A stretch of DNA of 38,189 nucleotides from Beijerinckiaceae bacterium (GTDB lineage Bacteria > Pseudomonadota > Alphaproteobacteria > Rhizobiales > Beijerinckiaceae). This document shows positions 8,839 through 18,000 of the stretch, piece after piece. The number at the start of each line of letters is the position of its first letter. The first letter of the stretch is position 1. Position numbers and translations under genes: made by a program. Location: the NCBI GenBank assembly GCA_025459195.1, contig JALORF010000007.1:1-38189 (forward strand), written 5' to 3'. The notes below the pieces were generated by a model. The model was not told where the DNA came from. It made no database searches and saw only the letters and a program-made list of their open reading frames with translations.

Positions 8839-9120
8839 GGCGATGAACCGGCCAGGGCCAGCACCGCGCGCCGGGCAATTGTCAGCATTTTGCGACAAAG
8901 CCGCGAAAGCCCTTTGCCTGCCGATGTGTTGATGCCCATCCACGGAACCTCGCTTCCTGAATGGGTCTTGATCTCATCGCCGCTGCCGCACTGTGCGCCA
9001 CCGCACAATGCGATGAGACAGGCCGCCCTAGCTGTTGGCTGACCCGCCCGCGCCGGCTGCTCGCAGCCGGTTCATCCAGACATGCTCTGCTGTTGTGGAG
9101 CGCCTATCCGAGGTGTCGCC

Positions 9121-9711
9121 GTGAACGCCAACGCCCGTCCTTTCGTGGCCATCGCCTTCTACATGCTGTCGCTGCTTGCGCTGATCGGCGCCTTCATCGC
9201 GTTCATGCGGATGGACGAGGATTCCTCGGAGTTCGAACGCTTCCGCAACCAGGGCGTCGTGTCCCGTGCGCTTGTGACGAACAAGAAGAACGATACGATC
9301 GAGCGCGATGCCCCTGGCGGTGGCCGCAGGGGCACATCCGGATCGCGCACGACCTCATCACCGATCTATGTGCTGAACGTGCGGTTCGATCCGGGTTCCA
9401 CCATCCGCTATGCCGACCATGTCGCAAAGCCGAACGTGCCGGCCCTGCCCGCCGCGCCGCCACCTACAGGCAATTTCCGGGCGGATGGGCCATTCGTCGG
9501 GGTGATGTGGGTCTCCGAAGCTGCGTTCGCGCGCATTGCGGTCGGCGACACGCTGGTCGTCGTCAACACGCCGTTCAATCGCACGTCGCCGAAGCTGGTT
9601 GCGGATGTGCAGGCTTTCGATGCCTCCGGCTTTTATCCATGGATTGCCGGATTCCTGCTGCTCGGCCTTGTGCTGGGGCTGCTTGGCCGTCGTATCGGTC
9701 GGGGACGATAG
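9121..9711 (+). CDS. Two-helix membrane protein with an external loop domain (DUF3592-like)
   Basis: This 196-residue protein has one transmembrane helix near the N-terminus (about 7-28), an extramembrane domain of about 130 residues and a C-terminal helix (about 165-187) with a basic end. The layout and the late VGDTLVVVNTPFNRTSP segment resemble DUF3592-type proteins, but the match is weak. A GTG at 9121 was chosen because GAGG (9110-9113) sits 7 nt upstream; an ATG at 9082 would add 13 residues. It is the only plus-strand gene in this block, divergent from the operon starting at 8838 and convergent with the DUF1176 gene ending at 9746. Confidence 0.7.
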   Translation: MNANARPFVAIAFYMLSLLALIGAFIAFMRMDEDSSEFERFRNQGVVSRALVTNKKNDTIERDAPGGGRRGTSGSRTTSSPIYVLNVRFDPGSTIRYADHVAKPNVPALPAAPPPTGNFRADGPFVGVMWVSEAAFARIAVGDTLVVVNTPFNRTSPKLVADVQAFDASGFYPWIAGFLLLGLVLGLLGRRIGRGR

Positions 9712-9745
9712 CTCCAATCCGGGCAGTGGCCCCTGGCTTGCCCGC

Positions 9746-10792
9746 TCAGGGCGCGATGTAGGTCCTGACCCAGTTGAGCGGTTCGAGCCCGATGCAGGCC
9801 GGCATTTCGCGGCGTTCCAGCAGAAACCAGGCCTGACCATCCCAGCCCCAGGCGCGCTGGATGCCGCAATCCTCGCGCAGGGCCGGGCCACTGCGACCGC
9901 GCAGGATGCCGAAGTCGAAATCGAACACGCTGTCCTCGAAGCCGACCTCGCCGGCTTTCACATCGGGCTGGTCGCCATCAGGCAGTGTCAGCGGTGCAGG
10001 CAGGTCGGCAGCGCCGCGGTCCAGGAACCAGTGCCATGTTCTGGTGCCGGCCTTGCGGCAGGCGATGCCCCAGAGGGCCACATTGCCGGGCAGCAGGAAC
10101 TGCCGGCGGTCGGCCACGGTCGCGCGGGCCGGGCACTGTCTGGTCAGCCGGTTGAAGGCAGGTCGATCCGGAGCCATGACCTCGGTGGCCGGAAAGGCGC
10201 GCTGTCGTTTGCCTTGGATGGCGGTTTCGCCGGGCACAGGCGGGTTGGCGGAGGCGAGCAACTGCCGCATCAGGTCGCCACGGGTCTGCGCAAGGTGCTT
10301 CCAGGCATCAAGGAACCTCGCGGTGTCGATTCTTGCGCCTGAGGCATCGCCCGCAGCGTTGGCGACGATGGCCCGGCCCTTGCCGAGAGCATCCAGCCAC
10401 TGCGCGCCCTGCATGCCTGGCAGCACGAAGCGCCGTCCGTCGAGGATGATCTGGTCGGCTGCCTGATCGCCGGGTGCGCGCACGCCGTTGTTACACAGAA
10501 GGCAAGTGACGGTGATGGGCAGGCGGCCTGCAACAGCGCGTTGCACGCGCAGCATGGCGACCTCGAAGCCGCTGGCCGAGGCGGAGTCGACACCGATCCG
10601 CAGAGCGATCTGCGATGCGGGGCTGCCCTGCTGGTCGGGCAGGCCGATGGCGGTGCAGTCAGCCCTGTTGTCGCATCCGACGAGCCAATTTCCGAAGGTG
10701 CGGAGTTCGGCAAAGGCCGGGCTGGCCGACAGGACCGCCGCAACCGAGGCTGCGCCGGCGAAGGCCATGATGTTCAGGCGGCGACGGGGCAT
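9746..10792 (-). CDS. DUF1176 domain-containing exported protein (copy 4)
   Basis: This 348-residue protein is the most canonical DUF1176 member here. It has a signal peptide (about 1-28, ending AFAE), the opening FGNWLVGCDNRADCTAIGL, and the closing CGIQRAWGWDG, ERREMPAC and NWVRTYIAP. Extra cysteines (CLLC around residue 97) are peculiar to this copy. The ATG at 10792 has AAAGGA about 9 nt upstream. It is the last gene of the operon that starts at 13898, 76 nt after the RGxWAG gene, mirroring the gene pair at 7313-8838. The function is unknown; export and probable disulfides place it in the periplasm or outside the cell. Confidence 0.88.
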   Translation of the reverse strand: MPRRRLNIMAFAGAASVAAVLSASPAFAELRTFGNWLVGCDNRADCTAIGLPDQQGSPASQIALRIGVDSASASGFEVAMLRVQRAVAGRLPITVTCLLCNNGVRAPGDQAADQIILDGRRFVLPGMQGAQWLDALGKGRAIVANAAGDASGARIDTARFLDAWKHLAQTRGDLMRQLLASANPPVPGETAIQGKRQRAFPATEVMAPDRPAFNRLTRQCPARATVADRRQFLLPGNVALWGIACRKAGTRTWHWFLDRGAADLPAPLTLPDGDQPDVKAGEVGFEDSVFDFDFGILRGRSGPALREDCGIQRAWGWDGQAWFLLERREMPACIGLEPLNWVRTYIAP

Positions 10793-10868
10793 CAGGCTGA
10801 TCCTTTCGGGGTTTTGCGATCGGCGGTCGACACGGATGCGGACCAGGCCTCGCGAGCGGGACTTGGCA

Positions 10869-11393
10869 TCATGGCTCGCAAGGATAGGGGCCCTTCTTCG
10901 GGTCCAGGCATATCAGCGGCGGCTGCGGGTCATTGGCGCCCCGGCAGTAGCGGACTTCCTCGCGTTGCGCCGGGTTGCCCAGATATGGCTCGGTTTCGAC
11001 AATCATCTCGAAGTCATTGGCCGCCAGCGTCAGCTTTTGCCGAACCTCGAACCGTTTCCCTTTCATCTCCGGTCTGTCCCAGGTCTGGCAGGACAACCGG
11101 AGCTTCCATACCGGTCTTTTGCCAGTGACGCTCAGGATCCGGCAATGCAGGCTGGGTTCTCTCGCATCACGCTCAGGCAGGTTCACGGTCTTGCGGTCGT
11201 AAACGAGCATGAAGATTTCCGACCAGCGGCAATGCGCGGCTCCGGCCCATGTGCCGCGAAAGTCCCCGCGGGTCGGAGGCGGCCCGTCGGCCGACAGGGG
11301 CGTGAGCAGGGCGAGGAACGCCATCGCGCTCAGGAGCAACAGGCGACCGGACGGGACGCCCTCAGAGGCGTGGTTCCGTGCCGTTTTGATCAT
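10869..11393 (-). CDS. Small exported protein, RGxWAG family (copy 2)
   Basis: This 174-residue protein is paralogous to the one at 8410-8838. It has a signal peptide (hydrophobic to about residue 35, ending PLSADG), then RGDFRGTWAG with a following cysteine, LHCRILSVTGKRPVWKLRLSC, and a lysine-rich beta stretch. It has an extra C-terminal tail of about 30 residues with three more cysteines. The ATG at 11393 overlaps the upstream stop as ATGA; an ATG three codons earlier (11402) is possible. The function is unknown. Pairing with a DUF1176 gene in both loci suggests the two products act together. Confidence 0.73.
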   Translation of the reverse strand: MIKTARNHASEGVPSGRLLLLSAMAFLALLTPLSADGPPPTRGDFRGTWAGAAHCRWSEIFMLVYDRKTVNLPERDAREPSLHCRILSVTGKRPVWKLRLSCQTWDRPEMKGKRFEVRQKLTLAANDFEMIVETEPYLGNPAQREEVRYCRGANDPQPPLICLDPKKGPYPCEP

Positions 11394-12223
11394 GTCAAGC
11401 ATGTCGGGATGTCCGCCATATCGGTGAAGGTGAAGATGTCATCGCCCCAATCATCCCCATCACCGAGGGATTTGCGCAGCCCTCGCAGCGTGGCGCGGAG
11501 CATGTCAGCGTAAAGCTCCGGAGCGGAACTGTTGCCGGGACCGAACACGATCACATCCGGGCCGACCACGGCCCCGAGCGTCGCCAGCGGCGGATCGGGC
11601 GCGAACCGCGATATCAGATGCCAGGCGAAGGGCTGGAGGATCAGGCTCGCGGCCTGGAGGTTCTTGCTGCGCAGGAAGAAGGTGCCGTCGCCCATGTGCA
11701 GATTGGTCGCGCTCAGATCCTGGATCGTGTCCTTGACCATGCGCAACTGGTTGGCTCGCGCCAGTTCGGGCAGCGCATCCGGTTCGAGGCCGCCAAGCGC
11801 TTGCCGATCCAGCACCGGAATGCGGCGGTCCGTGTGTTCGATGGCAAAGGTGATGTGGAGCGAGCGACCGAACGGAATGGCCAGCCCGGCTTCGACAAGG
11901 CTGCTGCCCGTCTTCCGGTCGGCACGCTCGATCCAGTCTGCGGGCCGCAAGACAGGCACGATCCTGCTGTGCGTCTCCTCGTTCGCCTGCACGGTTGTTG
12001 TGTCGGCCATGCTGTTCAGGGTCGCCAGCGCACCGCGCGCTTCCGCCACCAGTTTCTCGGGCCCGCCCATGATGTGCGGTGCCAGTGACTGGACGTTGAT
12101 CAGCAACTGCGTGCCTGAGACATGCGTGAGGATGATGCTGGCGGGCGCAGCCAGCGCAATGCTGCGCACATCGGGGCCGGCGCTGTCGTGCAGGGCATTC
12201 AGCAGGGCTGATGTCAGGTCCAT
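11390..12223 (-). CDS. DUF1444-like protein
   Basis: This 277-residue cytosolic protein has no signal peptide. The order of motifs resembles the DUF1444/YtpQ family: an N-terminal alpha/beta part, RIVPVLRPADW (about 87-97), a segment around FAIEHTDRRIPVLDRQAL, and an AR-x-NQLRM helix. A beta-rich tail with GPDVIVFGPG follows. The family has no proven function. The ATG at 12223 begins the folded region; a GTG at 12289 would add a basic 22-residue extension and sits closer to the upstream stop. It lies between an LprI-like gene and an RGxWAG gene. A cytosolic protein among exported ones is notable. Confidence 0.65.
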   Translation of the reverse strand: MDLTSALLNALHDSAGPDVRSIALAAPASIILTHVSGTQLLINVQSLAPHIMGGPEKLVAEARGALATLNSMADTTTVQANEETHSRIVPVLRPADWIERADRKTGSSLVEAGLAIPFGRSLHITFAIEHTDRRIPVLDRQALGGLEPDALPELARANQLRMVKDTIQDLSATNLHMGDGTFFLRSKNLQAASLILQPFAWHLISRFAPDPPLATLGAVVGPDVIVFGPGNSSAPELYADMLRATLRGLRKSLGDGDDWGDDIFTFTDMADIPTCLT

Positions 12224-12302
12224 GGGCAGTTGTCTCGCGTGGTCGTTTGGTTGTCGGGCAGGCCGGCGTCCGGCTGCGGGCTGTGTCACGTCGCTTGCGG
12301 TC

Positions 12303-12815
12303 TCAGGTCCTGGTCCGGAAGGATCGCAGCGCGATGGTGCGGCGGGCTGTCTCCTCCATGAGGCAGATCAGGCTTTGCCAGCGACCCAGATCGCCGCCAC
12401 CATGGTGGACATCGATGTAGTCGCAGGCTTGTTTGCGATAGGCGAGCCAGGCGCGCTGGACCTCGGCGAGACGCTGGCCCCGTGCATCCTTCGGCCGCTC
12501 ATCGACATAGCGTTTCATGAGCGTGGCCCAGGCGGCCACCTCCGGCGCGTAGCATCGCTCGACATGGACGACGGGTTCGCGCTGGGCGATGTCGAGGCAT
12601 GAGCGCGCGTGCCTGCCGATGCAGGCATGCCCTGTCGCGTGGCTTCTTTCCTCCGCGATGAGGCAGGCTTCGAGCGCGTCAGAAGTCGGGGGCCAGCCGA
12701 TCTCGCTGCCGGGACCCGGCTGGGCGAGAGTGGCCGACACGGACCAGGCAAGGCCGAGCGCGATGAGCGCTGCTCTGGACAGGTGCCGGGTTGCATCGCT
12801 CACGACCATGGCCAT
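12303..12815 (-). CDS. LprI/DUF1311 family exported protein (copy 2)
   Basis: This 170-residue protein has a signal peptide (hydrophobic residues about 13-31, ending ATLAQ) and the same cysteine framework as the copy at 5629-6114. In order these are EACLIAEE, CIGRHARSC, the ERCY block, MKRYVDERP, QRAWLAYRKQAC, HHGGGDLGRW and CLMEETARR. A lysozyme-inhibitor-like role is inferred from the LprI family only. The ATG at 12815 lies 5 nt after the stop of the leucine-rich-repeat gene. The two LprI-like copies are diverged outside the motifs. Confidence 0.85.
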   Translation of the reverse strand: MAMVVSDATRHLSRAALIALGLAWSVSATLAQPGPGSEIGWPPTSDALEACLIAEERSHATGHACIGRHARSCLDIAQREPVVHVERCYAPEVAAWATLMKRYVDERPKDARGQRLAEVQRAWLAYRKQACDYIDVHHGGGDLGRWQSLICLMEETARRTIALRSFRTRT

Positions 12816-12820
12816 CGCAC

Positions 12821-13606
12821 CTAGGCTGGATCGAGCAGGATTTTTGTGTTGGGCAGCGCGGCCAGAAGCCGTGCGCGATCACCAACGGAAAGATCGTTGC
12901 CCATGAGATTGAGCGTCTCCAGCCAGGTCATCTCGAGAAGGTCGGGCGGCAGATTGGTGATGCCGATGCCGGCGAGACCCAGCACCTTGAGCCGGGTCAA
13001 CTGCGCGATGCCCGCGGGGATCGCGAAGAACGGATACATGAGGTATTCGCCGTTGTGACAATAGCTGATGCTCAGTTCCTCGAGCGTCGTGGCCTTGTAC
13101 AGTTGCCTTGGAAACACCTCGAGCCCGCAGGCATTGATGGTGATCCGCCTGATCGCGGGGGCTTCGGCGACACTCGGATCATCGAGACGGCGCAGTGTCC
13201 AGACCTCTTCGGCCACCAGCTCTTCCAGCCTTGTGAGGGATGCATAATCCCCGGCGATGGACCCGAAATTCGTGCCGCTGAGAAAGGCGGTGACGATGTT
13301 GCGCATCAGGAAGAACTCGGGCGGCAATTGATCACCGCTCCAGCCTTCCAGCGAGTATTCCTCGATCCGGTCCAGATAGAACTGGAGACCTGAATCCGCG
13401 AGCAGCCGGATGTCATGCCAACTGCTCGGGAAGGCGTCGAACAGGCTGCGCTCGCCTGTCAGTTGCGGCTCAAGTGCCGCCTGATGGCCGCGCAGGAAGG
13501 CGATGAAGTGCCGTTCGGCGTTGCGGCTGCCGGACTGCGCCTTGCGCGCAGTCCGGATCTCTGCAGCCAGCCTGTAGGCCTCCGCGATTTCCGGTGTCCG
13601 GCTCAT
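12821..13606 (-). CDS. Leucine-rich-repeat protein
   Basis: This 261-residue protein has no evident signal peptide. The N-terminal half (1-150) is helical and unrecognised. Residues about 155-260 hold four or five leucine-rich repeats, clearest in LEELSISYC, LTRLKVLGLAGIGITNLP and LETLNLMGNDLS. Such repeats form a curved protein-binding surface, so a partner-binding role is likely; LRR proteins also occur among bacterial immunity proteins. The ATG at 13606 opens the folded region. A longer frame to 13786 runs through the upstream gene and is a shadow. It lies 31 nt after the small cysteine-rich gene and 5 nt before the LprI-like gene. Confidence 0.78.
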   Translation of the reverse strand: MSRTPEIAEAYRLAAEIRTARKAQSGSRNAERHFIAFLRGHQAALEPQLTGERSLFDAFPSSWHDIRLLADSGLQFYLDRIEEYSLEGWSGDQLPPEFFLMRNIVTAFLSGTNFGSIAGDYASLTRLEELVAEEVWTLRRLDDPSVAEAPAIRRITINACGLEVFPRQLYKATTLEELSISYCHNGEYLMYPFFAIPAGIAQLTRLKVLGLAGIGITNLPPDLLEMTWLETLNLMGNDLSVGDRARLLAALPNTKILLDPA

Positions 13607-13637
13607 GCTGTGCCGTCCTGCGCGCGCGAGGACGGGC

Positions 13638-13898
13638 TCACCGGCAGGAGCATTTCTTGCCAGGCTGCATGTTGTTGCTCTTCGCGAAATTCTCGGCATC
13701 GGAGCGATACTGGAACCGGCGGAACGTGCAGTAGCTGGTGCCGAAGGCGCCCTTGAGCTGTGCTTCATCGCGCATGTCGATGTCATATTGGCCGCTCTTG
13801 CAGATCACGGCATAGGCGCTGGCTGGTGATGAGGCCATGACGGCCATGATGGCGGCTGCGGCAAGGGTGGTCAGGCGAATTTTCGAAGCGTGCGACAT
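13638..13898 (-). CDS. Small secreted four-cysteine protein
   Basis: This 86-residue protein has a clear signal peptide (1-28, ending ASA). The mature chain of about 58 residues has four cysteines (C33, C57, C83, C85), probably two disulfides. I recognise no family. The ATG at 13898 has GAGGAGA about 5 nt upstream, the strongest ribosome site in this block. It heads the operon running to 9746. Small size, export and disulfides fit an extracytoplasmic inhibitor or binding protein; this is inference. Confidence 0.72.
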   Translation of the reverse strand: MSHASKIRLTTLAAAAIMAVMASSPASAYAVICKSGQYDIDMRDEAQLKGAFGTSYCTFRRFQYRSDAENFAKSNNMQPGKKCSCR

Positions 13899-14193
13899 GA
13901 TCGTCTCCTCAAGCCGGATGGCCGGCGCGTTTCAGGCCAGGTCATTGCGTGCGGCGAGGGCGCACCGGTGATCCCGGATGGCCGGGGATGCCGGGTGCGC
14001 AACCTCTTCCGCAATCGGAACAGCCTTCCCGGGAACGATGGATGCTCCGGTGCTGGCGAGGGGGCTGTGCGGTAGCGCACATGCCGGGCGTGCTTCATCA
14101 TGCTTGTGTCGGTGACCGGCCTGATTGGCCATGCGGAGCCATGCAGTGGCTCGGCGCGGGCCGGCAACGGTTTGAGGTTATCAGGAGTGTTCC

Positions 14194-14715
14194 GTGAGCG
14201 AATCGTTCCGCGCGCCTTGCCCGATCCGCCGCCCTTACACCGCGCTTTTCATGGCGATGCGCGACAGGCTCAACAGGCTCATCGATCAGATGGAAAGCGA
14301 TCTGGGCCGTGACATGCCGCCTCCAGATCGGCAAATGGTGACTGACGAGTTCGAAGCCTATGAGCACGGCCTGATCATCGGCCGCATCGACTGGGATGCG
14401 GCCAGGCTCGTCCTCACCTGGGCCGTCAATGATGACGATCCGACATCGTCGGTGCATTCACCGGCCTATGTTCTCGACCTCTCGGAACTCAGGCAGGCCG
14501 CGCTCGACACGCCAACGCCTCATGAGTGCTTTGAGAGCCATGCGCTCTACCTGCTGTCGGAAGCGCAGCGTCATCTGGGCGATTTCTTCCGGGATGGGCC
14601 CACAGACGACATCCCCTACGATCGGCACACGGTCTTTGCGCAAGGCATGGCGGGCGCAACCAAGCCGATCTGGGTCCATTCCGTCATGTTTGCCTTTGAT
14701 GATCAGCACTCATGA
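14194..14715 (+). CDS. Unknown acidic cytosolic protein
   Basis: This 173-residue protein has no signal peptide or transmembrane helix and is rich in Asp and Glu. I recognise no domain. Visible features are an early helix (LNRLIDQMESDLGRD), an alternating beta-like segment (AARLVLTWAVNDDDP), and a helix near SEAQRHLGDFF. The GTG start at 14194 is supported by AGGAG (14183-14187) at 6-7 nt spacing, with no better ATG. It is transcribed away from the minus-strand operon starting at 13898. An immunity-type protein would fit the neighbourhood, but nothing in the sequence proves it. Confidence 0.7.
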   Translation: MSESFRAPCPIRRPYTALFMAMRDRLNRLIDQMESDLGRDMPPPDRQMVTDEFEAYEHGLIIGRIDWDAARLVLTWAVNDDDPTSSVHSPAYVLDLSELRQAALDTPTPHECFESHALYLLSEAQRHLGDFFRDGPTDDIPYDRHTVFAQGMAGATKPIWVHSVMFAFDDQHS

Positions 14716-14886
14716 CCAGCATTCATGGCCGAACCGGCGGTCAGGTGCCGGGATCGGTGCCGTGAACGGAGGCGTCAGGCTTCATGTCGGCCTTTGCCCG
14801 GCTGCACGGATGCGTGCCGGGACGACGGCAAGATCGTGCCGAACGCCTCGATCGACCGGGCTGTTGAAGAACGCATCGTCCGGTTC

Positions 14887-15013
14887 GTCATTGCGAGCGT
14901 AGCGAAGCAATCCAGCCTCTTTCTCGCTGGAACAGCGGCCATTGGCGCAGAGAATAGCCCTTCTGACGCGGCGCGTGCGGGATTGCTTCCTCGCTGCGTT
15001 CCTCGCAATGACG
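14887..15013. repeat. Imperfect inverted repeat, TTGCGAGCG...GCAATCC type
   Basis: The left arm (14887-14913) contains CATTGCGAGCGTAGCGAAGC followed by AATCC. The right arm (14980-15013) is nearly its reverse complement, beginning GGATTGCTTCCTCGCTGCG and ending CGCAATGAC. The loop is about 66 nt. This is the known pattern of dispersed palindromic elements common in proteobacterial intergenic spaces. It fills most of the 320-base gap between the gene ending at 14715 and the dnaE2 stop at 15036, and could act as a two-way terminator between these convergent genes. I see no gene in the gap. Confidence 0.8.
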
Positions 15014-15035
15014 ACCTGCGCCTTTCAACAGCCTG

Positions 15036-18000
15036 CTAATGGAAGTCGCGGCTCTTCGGCAGGATGCGGACATCTCGCGGGTGGCCCTGGCGTCTGGGGT
15101 TCGGGGCCGGTTGGCGTGAGCGCGGGGCGGGCGCGAGATGCAGCGGTGGCGGGATGATGGCGTGGCGGGAATCGCGCCCATTGCCATCGCTGCCGAGCGT
15201 CGCGCCCTCGTCGGCCGGTGCCAGCAGCGAGCGGGTGAGGGCGGGGCCTGTGCCGTGGCTGTCCCACATCAGGGCGAGTGCATCGGATCGGTCGATGATG
15301 TGGCTGGCCATGAGATGCACCACGCCTTCGGGGCTCCTCTGCACGCGGCCTTCCACCAGCATCAGCCGTGCGGCCATCACCGGGCGGCGCAGGGCCTCGA
15401 ACTGCCGCGCCCAGAGCACGCAGTTGGTGATGCCGGTCTCGTCCTCCAGCGTGATGAAAAGCGCGTTGCCCTTGCCGGGCCGCTGGCGCACCAGCACCAG
15501 CCCGGCCATCTTCGTGAAGCGGCCATCGCGGCGCGCCGCTGTCTGGGCTGCGGTGCAGACCCCTTCGCGCTGGAAGTGCGGGCGCAGCAGTGCCATCGGG
15601 TGCGCCTTCAGCGACAGCCGCATGGTCTGGTAGTCGGTCGCGACATGCTCGCCCAGAGCCATGGCTGGCAGGCGGGCCTCCGCCTCATCGCCCAGCTCGC
15701 GCGTGGCGGAGGCGGCGAAAAGCGGCAACGGTTCCCCTCCCGGCAGGCGATGCACCTGCCAGAGCGCGGCACGGCGGTCGAGCCCGATCGAGCGGAAGCC
15801 GTCGGCATCGGCCAGCGCGCGCATCGGGCGGCCATGCAGGCCGGCACGGCTGGCAAGGTCCTCGATGCTTGCGAAGCCGCTCCCGCGCAGGGCTGTCAGG
15901 CGCACCGCCTCGGCCTCGTGGAGGCCATCCACCTGCCTCAGGCCCAGGCGCAGGGCGAGATGGCCGGCAGCATCGCGCTCCAGCGTGTTGTCCCAGAAGG
16001 AGTGGTTGATGTCGGCGGCGCGCACCTCCACCCCGTGCTCGCGGGCATCGCGCACGATCTGGGCGGGGGCGTAAAACCCCATCGGCTGGGAATTCAGCAA
16101 GGCGGCGGCGAAAACCGCAGGATGGTGGCATTTCAGCCAGGACGAGATGTAGACCAGCTTGGCGAAGCTCGCCGCATGGCTCTCGGGAAAGCCATAGGAG
16201 CCGAAGCCCCTGATCTGCTCGAAGCAGTTCTGCGCGAAATCGCGGGCATAGCCGCGCGCCACCATGCGCCCGACCAGCAGGCTCTCGAAACGGCCGATGG
16301 TGCCGACATTGCGGAACGTCGCCATGGCGCGGCGGAGCTGGTTGGCTTCCACATCCGTGAACTTCGCCGCGACCATGGCCAACTGCATGGCCTGCTCCTG
16401 GAACAGGGGCACGCCTTTGGTCTTGCCAAGCACGGTGTGAAGCTCATCGGCCGGGCCATGTTCGGGGGAGGGCGACGGGAAACTCACCGGCTCAAGCCCG
16501 GAGCGACGACGCAGGTAAGGATGCACCATGTTGCCCTGGATGGGGCCGGGCCGGACAATGGCGACCTGGATGACAAGGTCGTAGAATTCGCGCGGGCGAA
16601 GGCGTGGCAGCATGTTGATCTGGGCGCGGCTCTCCACCTGGAACACGCCGATGGAATCGCCCCGGCAGAGCATCTCGTAGGTCGCGGCATCGCCATGGGG
16701 CACGTCGGCGAGGCCGATCTCGATGCCGTCATGGTCTTTCAGCAGATCAAAGGCCTTGCGGATGCAGGTCAGCATGCCGAGCGCCAGCACATCGACCTTC
16801 ATCAGCCCGAGCGCATCGATGTCATCCTTGTCCCATTCGATGAAGGTGCGGTCCGCCATCGCGGCATTGCCGACGGGGACCAGTTCGTCGAGCCGCTCGC
16901 GCGTGAGCACGAAGCCGCCGACATGCTGCGACAGGTGGCGGGGAAAGCCGATCAGCCGCCTGGCGAAGCCGACAGCCCGCGCAATGGCCGGGTTGTCCGG
17001 ATCAAGGCCCGCCTGCTTCACCTGATTGCGGGTGATGTCCGAGCCCCAACTGCCCCACTGCGTGCCGGAGAGGGCGGCGGTCACATCCTCCGAAAGCCCC
17101 AGCACCTTGCCTGCCTCGCGGATGGCGCTTTTCGGGCGGTAGTGGATGACGGTGGCCGCCAGCCCGGCCCGCTCGCGGCCATAGCGCGCGTAGATGTGCT
17201 GGATGATCTCCTCGCGCCGTTCATGCTCGAAATCGACATCGATGTCGGGCGGCTCGCGCCGCTCCTCCGAGATGAAGCGGGCGAACAGCACATTGTGCTC
17301 GGCCGGATCGACGCAGGTGATGCCGAGCACGTAGCACACAGCCGAATTGGCGGCCGAGCCGCGCCCCTGGCACAGGATGCCCATGTCGTTGGCCACGCGC
17401 ACGATGTCGTGGATGGTGAGGAAATAGCGGGCGTAGTCGAGCTTCCTGATCAGCGCCAGTTCGGCATGGAGCAGGCGCTCGACCTTGTCCGGAATGCCGG
17501 CAGGATAGCGCATCGCGGCATGCCGCCAGGTGAGTTCTTCCAGCCAGCCCTGCGCGTCGCGCCCTGGCGGGACAGGCTCGTCCGGATATTCGTAACGGAG
17601 CTGGCCCAGATCAAACCCGATGCGGGCCAGAAGATGCTGCGTCTCGGCAATGGCCGAAGGACAGTCGGCGAACAGCCGGAGCATCTCGGCCGGTGGCTTG
17701 AGGTGGCGCTCGGCATTCATCTCCAGCAGGCGTCCGGCATTCTCCAGCGTGCGGCCCTCGCGGATGCAGGTCAGCACATCCTGAAGGTCGCGCTGTGCCG
17801 GGGTGGCATAGAGCACATCGTTGCTGGCCAGCAACGGGATGCGCGCCGCCTTGCCGATGCCGGCCAGTTCCGCGAGTCTGCGCCGGTCATCGCCCCGGCG
17901 CGGCATGCTGGTGCCAAGCCAGAGTGCGCCCGGCGCCGCTGCGCCGAGACGATCGAGCAGCGCGGGAAGAGCCCGCCTGTCGCGGCCCGGCATCACGATG

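Noticed and set aside
9712-9745. A terminator between the convergent genes ending at 9711 and 9746
   Set aside because: A short GGGCA/TGCCC pairing is possible, but the stem is weak and there is no T-run.
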